From contig JBAKBP010000783.1 of NCBI GenBank assembly GCA_037953745.1, positions 62,001-126,000 of the forward strand: a DNA stretch of 64,000 nt, given 5' to 3'. The stretch's first letter is position 1, and every line of letters starts with the position of its first letter. Position numbers and translations under genes: made by a program. This document shows, in pieces, positions 1-10,230 of the stretch. The notes beneath the pieces are model-generated. The model saw nothing but the letters and a program-made list of their open reading frames with translations. It made no database searches and was not told the DNA's origin. The stretch is from Lithodes maja. Lineage: Eukaryota > Arthropoda > Malacostraca > Decapoda > Lithodidae.

Positions 1-1704
1 CACACTGCTATTGTGGCACCGGTAATTGACTCGGTGCCTGACGAAGACACACGGTTATGGGAGTGGGATAGATTCAGCAGCTATGAAAAGTTACAACGTG
101 TTACAGCATGGGTGATACGATTTGTAGAAAATGTAAAAGCAAAAATTAAAGGCACACCGTCCACAGGTAGTGCTTACCTCAATGTGAAGGAGATCAGAAT
201 TGCAGATAAATTATTACATAAGCTCTGTCAACAAGAAATATATACGCAGGAATATAAATTACTGGTTAAGGGAACAAAGTCTAGGAATAACCTGATCAAC
301 CAATTGGGCTTACACTTGAAGGGGGACTTGATACATTGCGGAGGCAGATTACGATTGGCAGCCCTCTCTGAGGCAAGTAAGTATCCAATACTACTGCCCC
401 CCAATCATCCCTTCACCCATCTTATCATCGATAGGTGTCACCGACTCTGTTGTCATTATGGGGTTGGTCATATAGTCACCTATGTAAGACAACGATGGTG
501 GGTGCCTAGAATCAGGCAGGTGGTCAAGAAAGTCCTTCGCAAATGCTTAAAGTGTAGAAGAGTACAGGGAACACATTATGATCCCGTCGGAATTCCTCCC
601 TTACCCAACCTGCGAACTACCCCAGGTGACCCTTACAAAGTTACCGGGGTTGACTACAGTGGAGCAATCCCTGTGAAAGATTCACCCAATCTTAAGGTGT
701 ATATGATACTTTTCACTTGTGCTGTTACCAGGGCAATTCACCTGGAACTGGTCACCAACCTCACTTGTGATAGCTTCCTACATGCCTTCCGAAGATTCTG
801 CAGTAGACAGGGATATCCGCGTATCATGCTGAGTGACAATGCAAAGACTTTCATAGGGGCATCTACATATCTCAAAGAAGTGAGCAACAATCCTAAGATT
901 CAGACCTGCCTTGCGGATGTAAAATGCGAATGGCGTTTCATTCCCGCCAGGGCGCCTTGGTTTGGCGCCATATGGGAGAGAGCCATAGGCATCGTGAAGG
1001 CGGGTCTGAAGAAGGTGTTGGGTAGAGCTCTCATCTCGATTGAGGAACTCAACACCATACTCTTGGAGATTGAAGCCACCGTAAATGATCGCCCTCTATA
1101 CTATGCTTCTGGTGATTTGGAAGACCTTACCCCAATCACACCCTCAGTACTGGTACGTGGATACAGACTGCGGGATCTTCCTGAAGAGCATGACGAGGAT
1201 ACTATGGAAGATCCAGACTACATAAGTGAGGAAGTGATATCGGCCCGCTACAAATACATTCGTAAATTATCGCGAGATATTTGGCATCGCTGGTCAACAG
1301 AATATCTGGTGACTTTAAGGGAAGCGCAAAAGAATAAACTAACACCATTAAAAGGTCATTGGCCTAGGGTAGGGGACGTGGTAACCATCCATGAGGAGGG
1401 CCCGCGCGCATTTTGGAAATTGGGTCGGATAGAGGAGTTATTACCAGGTCGTGATGGTGAGGTTCGGGTAGCAAAGGTTCGCACCAGGACTGGAGTAATC
1501 ACACGGCCAACAGTCCGACTATATCCTCTTGAGGGTGACCTCGATCGCAAGGACACCCCATCGGATCAGTTATCCATTGAAGTCCCCTCTCTGGCTTCTA
1601 CTTTGGCGCAGCCTGTTAACGCATCAGGCGAACGCCCACGTCGACAGGCAGCCCAGATATCATCCCAAGCTTGGCGGGATAAGATTGCCTCCGGGCAAAT
1701 CTAA
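1..1704 (+). CDS. BEL/Pao retrotransposon Pol, integrase end (partial)
   Basis: This is the C-terminal part of a BEL/Pao LTR-retrotransposon polyprotein; integrase inserts the reverse-transcribed DNA into the host chromosome. The frame is open to the left edge of the window, so protease and reverse transcriptase lie outside. Counting residues from position 13, an HHCC zinc-binding region spans about residues 130-182 and ends in CLKC. The catalytic triad follows: D214 in VDYSGA, D275 in LSDNAKTF and E322 in WERAIG. A C-terminal domain of the DUF5641 type typical of Pao integrases ends near TRPTVRLYPLE. The frame has no stop or frameshift over at least 563 codons, so this copy is young or recently active. 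The position-13 GTG is not a real start. The assignment to BEL/Pao is firm from the integrase and its C-terminal domain. Confidence 0.9.
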   Translation, partial: HTAIVAPVIDSVPDEDTRLWEWDRFSSYEKLQRVTAWVIRFVENVKAKIKGTPSTGSAYLNVKEIRIADKLLHKLCQQEIYTQEYKLLVKGTKSRNNLINQLGLHLKGDLIHCGGRLRLAALSEASKYPILLPPNHPFTHLIIDRCHRLCCHYGVGHIVTYVRQRWWVPRIRQVVKKVLRKCLKCRRVQGTHYDPVGIPPLPNLRTTPGDPYKVTGVDYSGAIPVKDSPNLKVYMILFTCAVTRAIHLELVTNLTCDSFLHAFRRFCSRQGYPRIMLSDNAKTFIGASTYLKEVSNNPKIQTCLADVKCEWRFIPARAPWFGAIWERAIGIVKAGLKKVLGRALISIEELNTILLEIEATVNDRPLYYASGDLEDLTPITPSVLVRGYRLRDLPEEHDEDTMEDPDYISEEVISARYKYIRKLSRDIWHRWSTEYLVTLREAQKNKLTPLKGHWPRVGDVVTIHEEGPRAFWKLGRIEELLPGRDGEVRVAKVRTRTGVITRPTVRLYPLEGDLDRKDTPSDQLSIEVPSLASTLAQPVNASGERPRRQAAQISSQAWRDKIASGQI

Positions 1705-1706
1705 TT

Positions 1707-1931
1707 ATGTAAATTTTGTATATTTTCTGTTGGTGGGAATATGTCCATACTTAGTGTACTCAAACTAGTATGAACAGTCTCGATGTTACGTAATCTGGGT
1801 TGATGTAGCGTTACGTATCATTCTGTAGTCTTAAGTTGAACGCTTCCGTAACCTTGGTCGAACGTTCCATGATTGGGTAGAATATATTATTCTATAGTAG
1901 TATATGGGAAAGTATTGTAGGATTATAATTC

Positions 1932-1969
<38 letters not shown>

Positions 1970-2760
1970 ATTATTTAAGATTGTTTATAAGTATCTCATT
2001 GTAAAGAAGATGGGATACATTTTCCATATGTTATGCGCATGCGCGGTATGTCACGACAGAGACGAACATAACGCGCTCGCCACTCTCCAACCAACCTCCG
2101 TCCCAGCTACACACGCTAAGCCTTCTTCCTATAGTTTCATAATCAGGTGTTTTCGCTTCACTTTTCATCTCATATTCCATATAGTCATTACATCATCATC
2201 TTTGTTAGTTAGCACAAACTTAAAGTAAATATCTAGCCTATCCTAGCCTATTGTAGCCTCTTTTCATACGCTGTTTACCTTACTAACCACTTCAAATCAT
2301 CTAGCCTATTTTCCGCCATCCTCCAATCACCAGCTGAGTTCATCAAAGGGTAATTATATATTCTATATGGTTAATGTTTCTTCAATAATAATAATATACA
2401 GTCCACTTATCTAAATTAGCCATAGTAACTAATAATAATAATAATGTATAACGATAATGGTCGTAGCATGTGGTGCGTCCCGTGGAAGGTGTCAGCTCTC
2501 TGGAAATGCTCAATATAAACATACATATCTATGATGCCTCCTTACTATAAGATAACATACACTCACAGAGAGTTAGCAGGAGGCGGATCAACGATGAAGA
2601 GTAGCATTTCTTGAAGCACTTAAACACGTACATCCTTCCTCACAGGACGCGACCACAAGAAGGACGTATAACCCCAGCGTGTCCAGCTGGGAGACGCGTG
2701 CAAGGGAAGAACTGTATAACGGCGCGCTAATTGATTTAGTAAGACAACATTCATAGTTTC
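1707..2760 (+). repeat. Probable 3' LTR of the BEL/Pao element
   Basis: Directly after the integrase stop the sequence begins TGTAAATTTTGTAT, a plausible LTR start (TG). No second copy lies in the window, so the LTR cannot be delimited by comparison; the right end near TAAGACAACA at about 2750 is a guess. The region holds a pure AT microsatellite at 1933-1976 and no coding potential that I recognise. Confidence 0.35.
1933..1976. repeat. AT dinucleotide microsatellite
   Basis: An uninterrupted run of about 21 AT units inside the probable LTR. Confidence 0.95.
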
Positions 2761-3039
2761 TAACCCTTACTCATAAATTTTTTCTTTCTTTTTCTAATGG
2801 TTACCTTTTTAATGACGTTCCCTAGGAACTAAGTAAAGGGTTTCACCCTAGGATGTACTTTTTATATATTTGGGTCGCGTTATGCTTTCTCCGGGACCCT
2901 CACAGGGGTCACCGGGGAGCCCTTATATATATAAGGCTCTCACATCATTGATGGAGAGAACCATTACTAAATATAGATTTGCTAGGCAATTGTAAATTTG
3001 CAATTATACTGTATACAGTATAGGCCTAGGACTATTTAT
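2761..3039. other. Short unassigned spacer
   Basis: A/T-rich sequence with a GC-rich hairpin-like patch around 2895-2940 (CCGGGACCC and ACCGGGGAGC). I see no coding frame or known repeat. Confidence 0.4.
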
Positions 3040-3154
3040 ACGGTATTTAAATAGAGTTTGTAATAGAGTCCTCCAAAGGGATCTAGATAGGCCTACTTTA
3101 CACAAATGGTCAGTAAATGGGCAGATGAATTTTAACATTGACAAATACAAGGTA

Positions 3155-3631
3155 TTAACCCTTCGTTCCCGGAAGAGCTCTTGAACGCCCATAAAAAAGC
3201 ATACCAGAGCTGCCCGGAAGGGCTCTTTAACGCCCAGTGGTTGAAAGCCTGTGAGCTTGGTGTGCGAGGCGTCGGTCCGACGCATGTAAACAACAGCCGG
3301 CTGGACCGACGCCCCGCATCTCCGGCCACAAGAAGGAGAGCGTCGCTTGTTCGTGTGTGCCCGTATGTTGTTGTTAAGTATCAAAAAGTAGTGTAAAGTG
3401 GCTGTTTTTGCCATAAAGTTATTGCCAATGAAATTATCATCACAACTGAACCAGTTGACTTAGAGAGCTCTACTTAACGCCATTCTACAGGTAAGAAACA
3501 CATCTACGCTTGAGGATGCGGAAGCAGTCAGAATAACAAAGATACGGTAGCCTAGGCTAGACGTTTTTCGGCCAAAACCCCCGGGTTTCGGGGAATATAT
3601 ATATAATACATAGCCGTGGCTGGAGGGTTAA
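3155..3631. mobile_element. TTAA-flanked piggyBac-type MITE
   Basis: TTAA occurs at 3155-3158 and 3628-3631. The ends are CCCTTCGTTCCCGG on the left and, on the complementary strand, CCCTCCAGCCACGG on the right. Removing it and one TTAA restores the LINE frame (K-V-L-K-I-G). Internal sequence around 3436-3475 is shared, inverted, with the MITEs at 56813 and 59011. Its right end (GGCTGGAGGG before TTAA) matches the right end of the piggyBac at 17629-21912, which suggests that piggyBac or a relative mobilised it. It encodes no transposase. Confidence 0.8.
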
Positions 3632-3798
3632 AGATAGGGAAGATTAATACAATTGCAAAATATAAACTCGCTATTATGGAATTAAAAAACTCAGACTGTG
3701 AGAAAGATCAAGGTGTGTTTGTTAGCAAAGATATGGAACCTAGAAAACAGTGTATAAGCCTTCGTAACAAGGCAAACAGAATTCTCGGGTTCATCTCT

Positions 3799-4046
3799 AG
3801 GAATAATAATAATAATAATCGCCTGGTTACTTATATAGCGCCCGTATCTCCTCCTTTGAGGATTCACAACAGCTTGGCTTTCTTTAGTCTACCAGAGAAC
3901 ATTACCCAACCCCCTTGCTCATGGGGAGATGGTAACCGCCGGCTATATCCCAGAAAAACTTTTCAATCTGAGCGGGGATTGAACGCGAGACCTGCAAGAT
4001 GGGAATCAGGCACGCTATCAACTGAGCCAGCCGGACGGCTAAACAG
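3799..4046 (-). repeat. tRNA-derived SINE with ATT tail
   Basis: On the minus strand the 5' end reads GGCTGGCTCAGTTGATAGCG, an A-box-like tRNA start, followed by GCGTTCAATCCCCGC, a B-box-like T-arm. About 170 bp of unrelated body follow, and the 3' end is a short ATT repeat (AAT on the plus strand, about 3799-3820). This is the layout of a Pol III SINE moved by a LINE. It sits inside the LINE remnant, whose frame continues on both sides. Confidence 0.75.
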
Positions 4047-4100
4047 AACTTCTGATGTTATCTTAAAACTTTACTTGTCATTAGTGATGTTACTCGTTAC

Positions 4101-5338
4101 GGATGGATCTGCGCGATCGATCGATAGCGCTGCACCCCAGACAGATCGACCGTGAGCGCACAAATCGATCGATTGTTGCGCTGACGATTGATACTTTTCC
4201 CTGCGCTCATGATGGATGGTATGATCATAATTGGTTAAGTTTTACAAAAATAAATAACAGGCCTAGTGGTAAAGTTATATGTAGAAATGTAATACAGTAT
4301 ATACAGTAGTTTCATACATAGTATCAAGTAAGATAGTTCAGTATTACAATAGCGAATATAATTATACATACAGTAAACCCTCGTTATTTCGGACTAATTG
4401 GGGGAACACCCTGTCCGAAATGTCCGAAAATCCAAGATGTCCGAGGTCCGGCTGTGTCCGATCTAAAAGAGGACAAAAAGCCGACCTGAAAGAAAAAAAG
4501 CCGACGAAAAAAAAAAAAAAAAAATAGTGAAACGAGAACAAACTTCACCGTTGATTTAATAGGGAAATGGGAACGAACTTCATGCATGTGAATAAATGCG
4601 ACCTCAGAAGAAGGGAAATGTGAATGAACTTCTTGCACCCATGACAACGAATAGGCCTAGGCTAGGCTACCCTATTCATACTTTAGGTTAATATACTGTA
4701 CAGTAATAGCACATATAGTAATGAATATGAAACAATAAGTTCAGTTGATGGTCGAAAAATATGAATCAACACTCACCGCTTCATTGCAGGTCGACCCCTT
4801 CACCTCACTTCACCTCTCTCCACTTCTCCACCTCACTCTCCTTGACCACCTCACTTCCCTTCTCCATTTCAAGTGATATCGAGATCACCTTACGCTTTGG
4901 GAGGCATGATAACTGTCAGGGAACTAGCACCGCTACTAATTTAAAGTAGGTTCTAGTGCGGCTATGAAGCTATCCTTATTTATATAATTTGAATCTCCCA
5001 AGATACCCTTTCCAACCAATAGGACAACATATAAACTCAGACATAAGAATGCTAGCATATTTACATATACAGTATTTACAAAGGAACAAAGATGATGACT
5101 GCATAGGTTAGGATTCTGATACGTAGCCCAATCAAAACAGCTTATGAAAGACCTATCCAATGTAACACTAATTAATATAAATGGGCGCTTAGCACAACTC
5201 CACACCAATACTCTGATAACTCTACTGGTCCTTGTATCACCACATTTCTTCACGGGACCATGGGATTAATAAAAGTCTGTATGGGTCTTCCAAGATAAAG
5301 TGGTCGGTCAGGACACGCAGGTAACTACACGACGGTAT
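4101..5338. other. Non-coding stretch, no gene seen
   Basis: This stretch contains GATCGATCGAT-rich sequence at 4115-4180, a single pogo/Tigger-like end at about 4372 (CAGTAAACCCTCGTTATTTC) without a convincing partner, a poly(A) run at about 4505-4524, and simple CTT/ACC-rich sequence at 4795-4870. No open frame there resembles a protein I know. Confidence 0.5.
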
Positions 5339-5560
5339 CACCACTGGCCACCACAGAGGACCACGGGCCACCTTGGGAAGATCACTAGCCACCACAGAAG
5401 ACCAGGGGCAACCACGGGAAGATCACTGGCCACCACAGAGGACCAGGGGCCATCACAGGAAGATCACTGGCCACAGTCACTGTCCACAGTCACTGTCCAT
5501 CACTGGCCACCACAGAGGACCAGGGGCCATCACGGGAAGATCACTGGCCACAGTCACCAG
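5339..5560 (+). repeat. Minisatellite, about 41-bp unit
   Basis: The phrases GGAAGATCACTGGCCAC and CAGAGGACCAGGGGCCA recur about five times with small variations and indels. The open frames across it are repeat artefacts. Confidence 0.85.
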
Positions 5561-5660
5561 TCCCGGACCCAAAACCCAGCATCCACATCGCCAACCTAGT
5601 ACTATAAACGCACTTGTTACACAGAATCCCCACACCTAATGCCTAAAACAAAAATAGGTA

Positions 5661-6995
5661 CCGTAAAGTGGGGTAACTTCGGACTTGGGTCATAACTTCG
5701 GACATCGGCGATAATAAGTAATTAGACATTATCATTATATAATGGAAAATCTTTTTATTTATTTTTTTGTGGGGTCCGTTTAGAGAAATGGCAAAGGAAG
5801 AGCATGTAAAAGTCCTTGGGAACTGACATGAGTATATGTACACAAAAAAAAAAATTATATATGTGACGAAAATATGTACATTTTTCGCTACCCTGCCAAA
5901 CTTCTATCACCCTGAAGAAATTTGTTTGTATGAATGATGTTGTGACTAATATATTTTTGTAGTAACATTACCAGAGACAACATCCACCAAAGGAAATTTG
6001 TTACACTTGTATAACGCTCTAGCTAGAACAGTATCACTTAACCGATTGTGTTTAAAAAAAAAACATGGTAACTTCGGACATGGAACAAAACAATCGTTTG
6101 TTAATATTTGCCCTATGAAAATCATTCATAATACTTGTACATCATTAACATGGTGGTAAAAGATCAAATCATCATTCTCTGAGTCCAAAAACCCATAAAA
6201 ATATGATCCTATGCTAACCGATTTATGTATTTCGGATAATTCTGGATATATAATATACAGTATATAAATTAGGAGAGGCATATATCTTGTCCAAATTTGT
6301 TTTTATCTGCCGAAAGAAACACCAACAAATACGTTATACCTATAAAAATGCTCAAATTCATAAAAAGTGTATATGCATTGATATATTATACATACCTATA
6401 TATTTTCACTAGGCCTAGTTAATTTTTGAGTTATTGATTTGACAGCATTGGTTATTTTTCCTGCTCAATATTTTCTAGGAGTGAGCTCGATGCCTAACGA
6501 GAACAGATCCAAACAGAATATATGTTAAACATCGTATATATCCCCCTCCTATACTGATTATACAGGCCTAAAAGTATTGACTGTGCATTTTCCACTATAA
6601 CATCGGACAAGAATAAGCAGCAATAATAAAATATTCATATAAAATAGCAGGAGCCGAAAAATGAATGAAATAAGGCCACGAACGTAGGTCCGAAGTTCTC
6701 CTCCGTTCGTCCGAAGTTATCTCAGCTTTCTTGGCAACCATTTTCCATAAGAAATCACCTATGTCCGAAGTTAGCCATACAGGTCCGAAGTTATCAACTT
6801 TTCAAGCAAACTTCGGACATCATTTAGGATAAGGATAACTCTCTTCTTATGGGGGATAATTTTAGGAGGCTTCCTGGATTACGGCGCACTATCACCATAC
6901 ATCACTTGACCTAGTTAAATCTCTATAATGTGTTTACACTCAGGAGAAATTGTTAAAAAACATCAAAAAATGTCCGAAGTTACAACATTTTACGG
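5661..6995. mobile_element. TA-flanked non-autonomous DNA transposon with CTTCGGAC motifs
   Basis: The ends are CCGTAAAGTGGGGTAACTTC at 5661 and, inverted, CCGTAAAATGTTGTAACTTC ending at 6995. Both are flanked by TA, as in Tc1/mariner/pogo elements. The motif AACTTCGGAC (or its complement) occurs at about 5676, 5696, 6068, 6690, 6710, 6761, 6782, 6808 and 6971, inverted relative to each other near the two ends. There is no transposase frame. Confidence 0.75.
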
Positions 6996-7284
6996 TACTA
7001 ATGATTATGACTGTACAGTACTCCGGTTCAATACAATGCTCTATCCAATGACAAGATATTAATTCCCACGACTGTACAGTACCATGAAACAAAACAATTC
7101 ACTCAGTCACTCCACTGTATAGTACAACAATACAATGGTGGAAATTCCCGGTGCGACCGAAGCCGCTCCAAGGACCCGTGGCCCCAGGGAGGGGGCAGGA
7201 GATGGTTGTGACGGTTTGGCTCCCGAAACTCCTCCCCGCGGCCGGCATCCGGTTGTCCTCCACTGGTCTTTTATCTTGTCTCCA
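6996..7284. other. Spacer before the LINE fragment
   Basis: Holds GTACAGTAC-type short palindromes at 7013-7080. A GC-rich stretch at 7140-7285 runs in frame into the LINE but does not resemble reverse transcriptase; it may be foreign flanking sequence. Confidence 0.35.
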
Positions 7285-8515
7285 CAAGGATCCGTCCTAT
7301 CGCCCGCACTCTTCAATCTGTACATGCACGATATAACTACACCCAATACGCCCCAAATAAACTTAGCCTCCTATGCAGATGACATAACACTCACATGCAC
7401 ACACCATGACCCAAAAAGAGCAACAGATCTCCTTCAACTCTATCTCAACACACTACATGGCTGGTGCACTACAAACAGACTTAATCTAGCTAGCCCCAGC
7501 CAAATCCACCGCAACCCTGCTCACAAGCTGGACAGGAGAACACGAATACATCCCTCAACTCACCATAAACAACACACCCCTAACACATACACACACACCC
7601 AAAATCCTAGGAGTAACATATGATACTCATATGACATTCAAACAGCACACCACAAACATTAAAAAGAAACTGACACCCAGACTTAACACCCTCAGGTCAC
7701 TTGCTCACACAAAATTTGGACACCACAAAGAAACTACCACCACAGTATATAAACAATACATAAGATCAGTGATGGAATATGCAAGCCCAGCCTGGGCTTC
7801 TAACCTAGCTGAAACACATCATAAGACCTTACAGACTATTCAAAACAAAGCCCTGAAGATCATTACAGGCTGCACAGCTACTGCACCCACAGATCACCTA
7901 CATCAAGAAACCAAAATCCTCAAAGTCAAAGACCATCTGGACATGAGAGGCACTCAATTCCTGGCAGCAGCCTCCACGAACCAAGACCACCCACTAAACT
8001 ACATGGCAACACACCCACAGACACCAAGAAATATCAAAACAACACCCAGCACACGGTATCACACACAATTATTGTCCTCTCTCCCTCCCTGCCCACCCCG
8101 AACCAACTTCCAGAAGCACATCCATACTCATATCTCTTGCCGATCCATCCACTCACTCACAGACAACACGCACCTGCAAGCACGACCTCCCGAAATCCAT
8201 CCTTCCGAATCCTCCCTTCCTCGCGAGGACAGAGTACACCTGGCCAGGCTGAGATGCGGACACCATCCAGCTCTCCTGAGCTATCAGAAGAGACTGGATG
8301 ACTCCGTTGTCGACGCCTGCCCGGGATGTAACACAGCACCCCATACCATTAAACACATCATAGAAGACTGCATTTCACACAACCACTTACGCACGCCAAC
8401 AACACAATCTACACTCAATGAGAGCTCTGTGGGAAAGCCCGATCGTGGCCATGGCCTTCCTCAGGGACTCGGGGCTGTTCGGCCAGGCAGCTTAGGGAAC
8501 AACAACAACAACAAT
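7285..8515 (+). pseudogene. LINE-G 3' half: RT palm to C-terminus, frameshifted
   Basis: A 5'-truncated non-LTR retrotransposon of the Jockey/I-like superfamily (clade uncertain). It starts at the RT motif PQGSVLSPALFNLYMHDI (about 7285) and shows the catalytic YADD at about 7370. It then leaves frame near 7490 and continues in another frame with LGVTYDTHMTF, the MEYASPAWAS block, and a C-terminal Cys/His motif, CPGC...H...H...C, at about 8318-8375. It ends in GLFGQAA followed by a stop and an AAC-repeat tail at 8498-8514. The tail form matches the fragment at 25490-25733, so both belong to one family. Confidence 0.8.
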
Positions 8516-8523
8516 ACAATGGT

Positions 8524-8936
8524 AATTGGGAGGTTTGACGTACCTCCCAACCTACCAAATAGGAAAACCTACTATTTGGTAGTAGTCTTGGAAAATCCAA
8601 CGTCAAGGCTATTAACCTAATTGCAATGACGACTTGTCTATTTTGACTGCTATATCGTCATTCCAACCGCGGTTAAAAAGAAAACGTCTAGAGTCTACTC
8701 CTTATCTTGCTCTAGGAGACGTTGTACATTAACCAAAACTACCACCGAAGGTGAAAAAAGCATAGAAGAGAAGAAAAAGGGGTTTACCTTAGTTACCGCT
8801 TAAGGCCCATCCCGTGTTCAGTCATGTGCAGATCCCTGTCGAACGTGCGTATGAGCGACCCTCTCTTGTCATCACATCTCACGTCAGCAGAAGAACGCGG
8901 ATGGGCAGGGGTCCGGCGTGAGGGAGGGTATTATGT
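8524..8936 (-). repeat. Right ITR of DIRS-A1
   Basis: From about 8582 to 8880 it is the inverted copy of 30939-31233, the left ITR of DIRS-A2. An extra terminal stretch of about 55 bp (8528-8582) is absent from the left ITR. This is the known asymmetry of DIRS1 right repeats. Confidence 0.85.
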
Positions 8937-9050
8937 ACGTTGGATTTTCCAAGACTACTACCAAATAGTAGGTTTTCCTATTTGGTAGGTTGGGAGGTAC
9001 GTCAAACCTCCCAATTTGTTACTAGTCTTGGCAAATCCAACGTCAAGGCT
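8937..9050 (-). repeat. ICR of DIRS-A1
   Basis: 8937-9012 is complementary to the outer end of the right ITR. 9013-9050 (AATTTGTTACTAGTCTTGGC...) matches the outer end of the left ITR. The two joined ends meet at AATTTG, which gives the sequence of the circle junction. In DIRS1 this internal complementary region templates completion of the circular intermediate. Confidence 0.85.
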
Positions 9051-9399
9051 GCATAACAAATAGGAGGAGGACATCCAAGCCCAACCTACCAAAAAAAACA
9101 ATGCATAAAACAAAATTATGAATGACAAAGACACAATTTAAACAAGAGAGTTTAATAAAAGAGTGAAAAACTGAGGAGTAGCTAAAAAGAACAGTTTTAA
9201 CACATGCCCGTCATTCATAGTAATGCAAAAACATAGACTTGTCTGAAACCAAAAAGGTACTGTACCCAAAATCCCTTTTCTTCAAAAACCAACAAAAACA
9301 CTGAACACAAGAACAAAACACAATTTTCAATGTGGCAAAAACACTTATGTACTGGAACAATACATAATCCCATACTTGCAATCCAGTGTTGCAAACCCG

Positions 9400-10187
9400 T
9401 ACACCCCCCCCCCCCCTTCGTCAAATAAAACGAAGGAAAAGAACGAGGGACAAGGGGGGAAGACCAGGGATCTTCGCCAGAGCACCAGGAAACACGACCC
9501 CCGAGAGCAATCACCGGCCGAGGGGGTCGAACACTGGACACGGAGAGGTAGGAGGAGATGAAGGAATTGAAAGAAGACCCACAAAACCGCTGAGGCGATG
9601 GCAGGTAAGGATCGACGTGGCAGGAACTGGAAGGAGGCAGCAAAGGATCTGACATCGTGCGCAGAACCCCTACAAACAGGGTGACGGGCACGAACGGTCC
9701 GACAAACGTGGCGGCCCATCTGCACCTGCGAGAGCCTCCCACCTGTCCGAGGAGACACCCACACAGCAGTACCCGAAGGCGGCGCCACAGACGCAACAGA
9801 GGAGTGCAAGGCTGACACCGGGCACAACACATGGCGAGGATGCCCACGCCGTAAAGCCTGGACGGTGAAAGGCTGGAAAGCGGGGGGGCCTCCCTCCCAT
9901 GCGTGGTAACAAAAGGAGGGGAGGAGGCGAACGAGACGCCATGCAAGGACGGGGAGAATCGCACGTAGTCCCGGGGCCGTGACAATGCCGCTAGTGCAGA
10001 CACCCGATCCCCAGTGGCCAGAGCGACAAGGAAGAGTGGACGCCCGAGCAACGGAACCGGCGTAGCGGCCCTGGTATACGCGGGTGAAGCCAGAAGGACC
10101 AGAGCCCGCCCCAGATCCCACTGCGGAGGGACCTGGCGCGGAGGCGGTCGATCCCGGAAGGCAGCCGTCAGGAAGGAATCCAGCTCC
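9400..10187 (-). pseudogene. DIRS-A1 tyrosine recombinase, frameshifted
   Basis: The recombinase would integrate the circular DIRS DNA. The first half is visible in one frame (FLVALATGDRVSALAALSR, first catalytic Arg) and the second half in another (QALRRGHPRHVLCPVSALHS, then SAHDVRSFAAS with the H-x-x-R motif). The frames switch near a run of G at about 9886-9892. The end around the nucleophilic Tyr is also damaged compared with copy 2. It is cut at the N-terminal side at 10187. Confidence 0.75.
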
Positions 10188-10230
10188 TGTACTCACCTAC
10201 TCACCTAATTGTAGTATACAGGATTTGAGC

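Larger units (their letters stand above)
3040..4100 (+). pseudogene. Old LINE reverse-transcriptase fragment, interrupted twice
   Basis: Translated pieces read like the region after the catalytic motif of a CR1/Jockey-type reverse transcriptase: LQRDLDRPTLHKWSVNGQM at about 3070-3126, then KNSDCEKDQGVFVSKDMEPR and NKANRILGFISR up to 3800, then TSDVILKLYLSLV at about 4050-4090. The pieces are separated by a TTAA-flanked MITE (3155-3631) and by a SINE (about 3799-4046), and the frame resumes correctly after each. It has no 5' part and no terminal Cys/His region, so it is a dead remnant. It differs from the three CR1-like copies elsewhere in the window. Confidence 0.7.
8524..10187 (-). mobile_element. 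DIRS-A copy 1 (right end only)
   Basis: Right-hand part of a DIRS-type retrotransposon on the minus strand. It consists of the recombinase region (9400-10187), the ICR (8937-9050) and the right ITR (8524-8936). It is cut at 10187 by LINE copy A: the sequence matches DIRS-A2 up to AATCCAGCTCC and then changes to LINE tail repeats. The outer end carries an AATT core at 8524-8527 next to the LINE-G tail. Confidence 0.8.

Noticed and set aside
4372..4640. Complete pogo-like element starting at CAGTAAACCCTCGTT
   Set aside because: I could not find a matching inverted end nearby, so only one end is mentioned in the spacer entry.
5300..5639. Repeat-rich secreted-like protein
   Set aside because: The frame is only the translation of a minisatellite, and two frames are open equally.
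9215..10051. A single 278-residue host protein on the minus strand
   Set aside because: It is DIRS recombinase sequence that changes frame at a G run; the second half of the open frame is out-of-phase translation.
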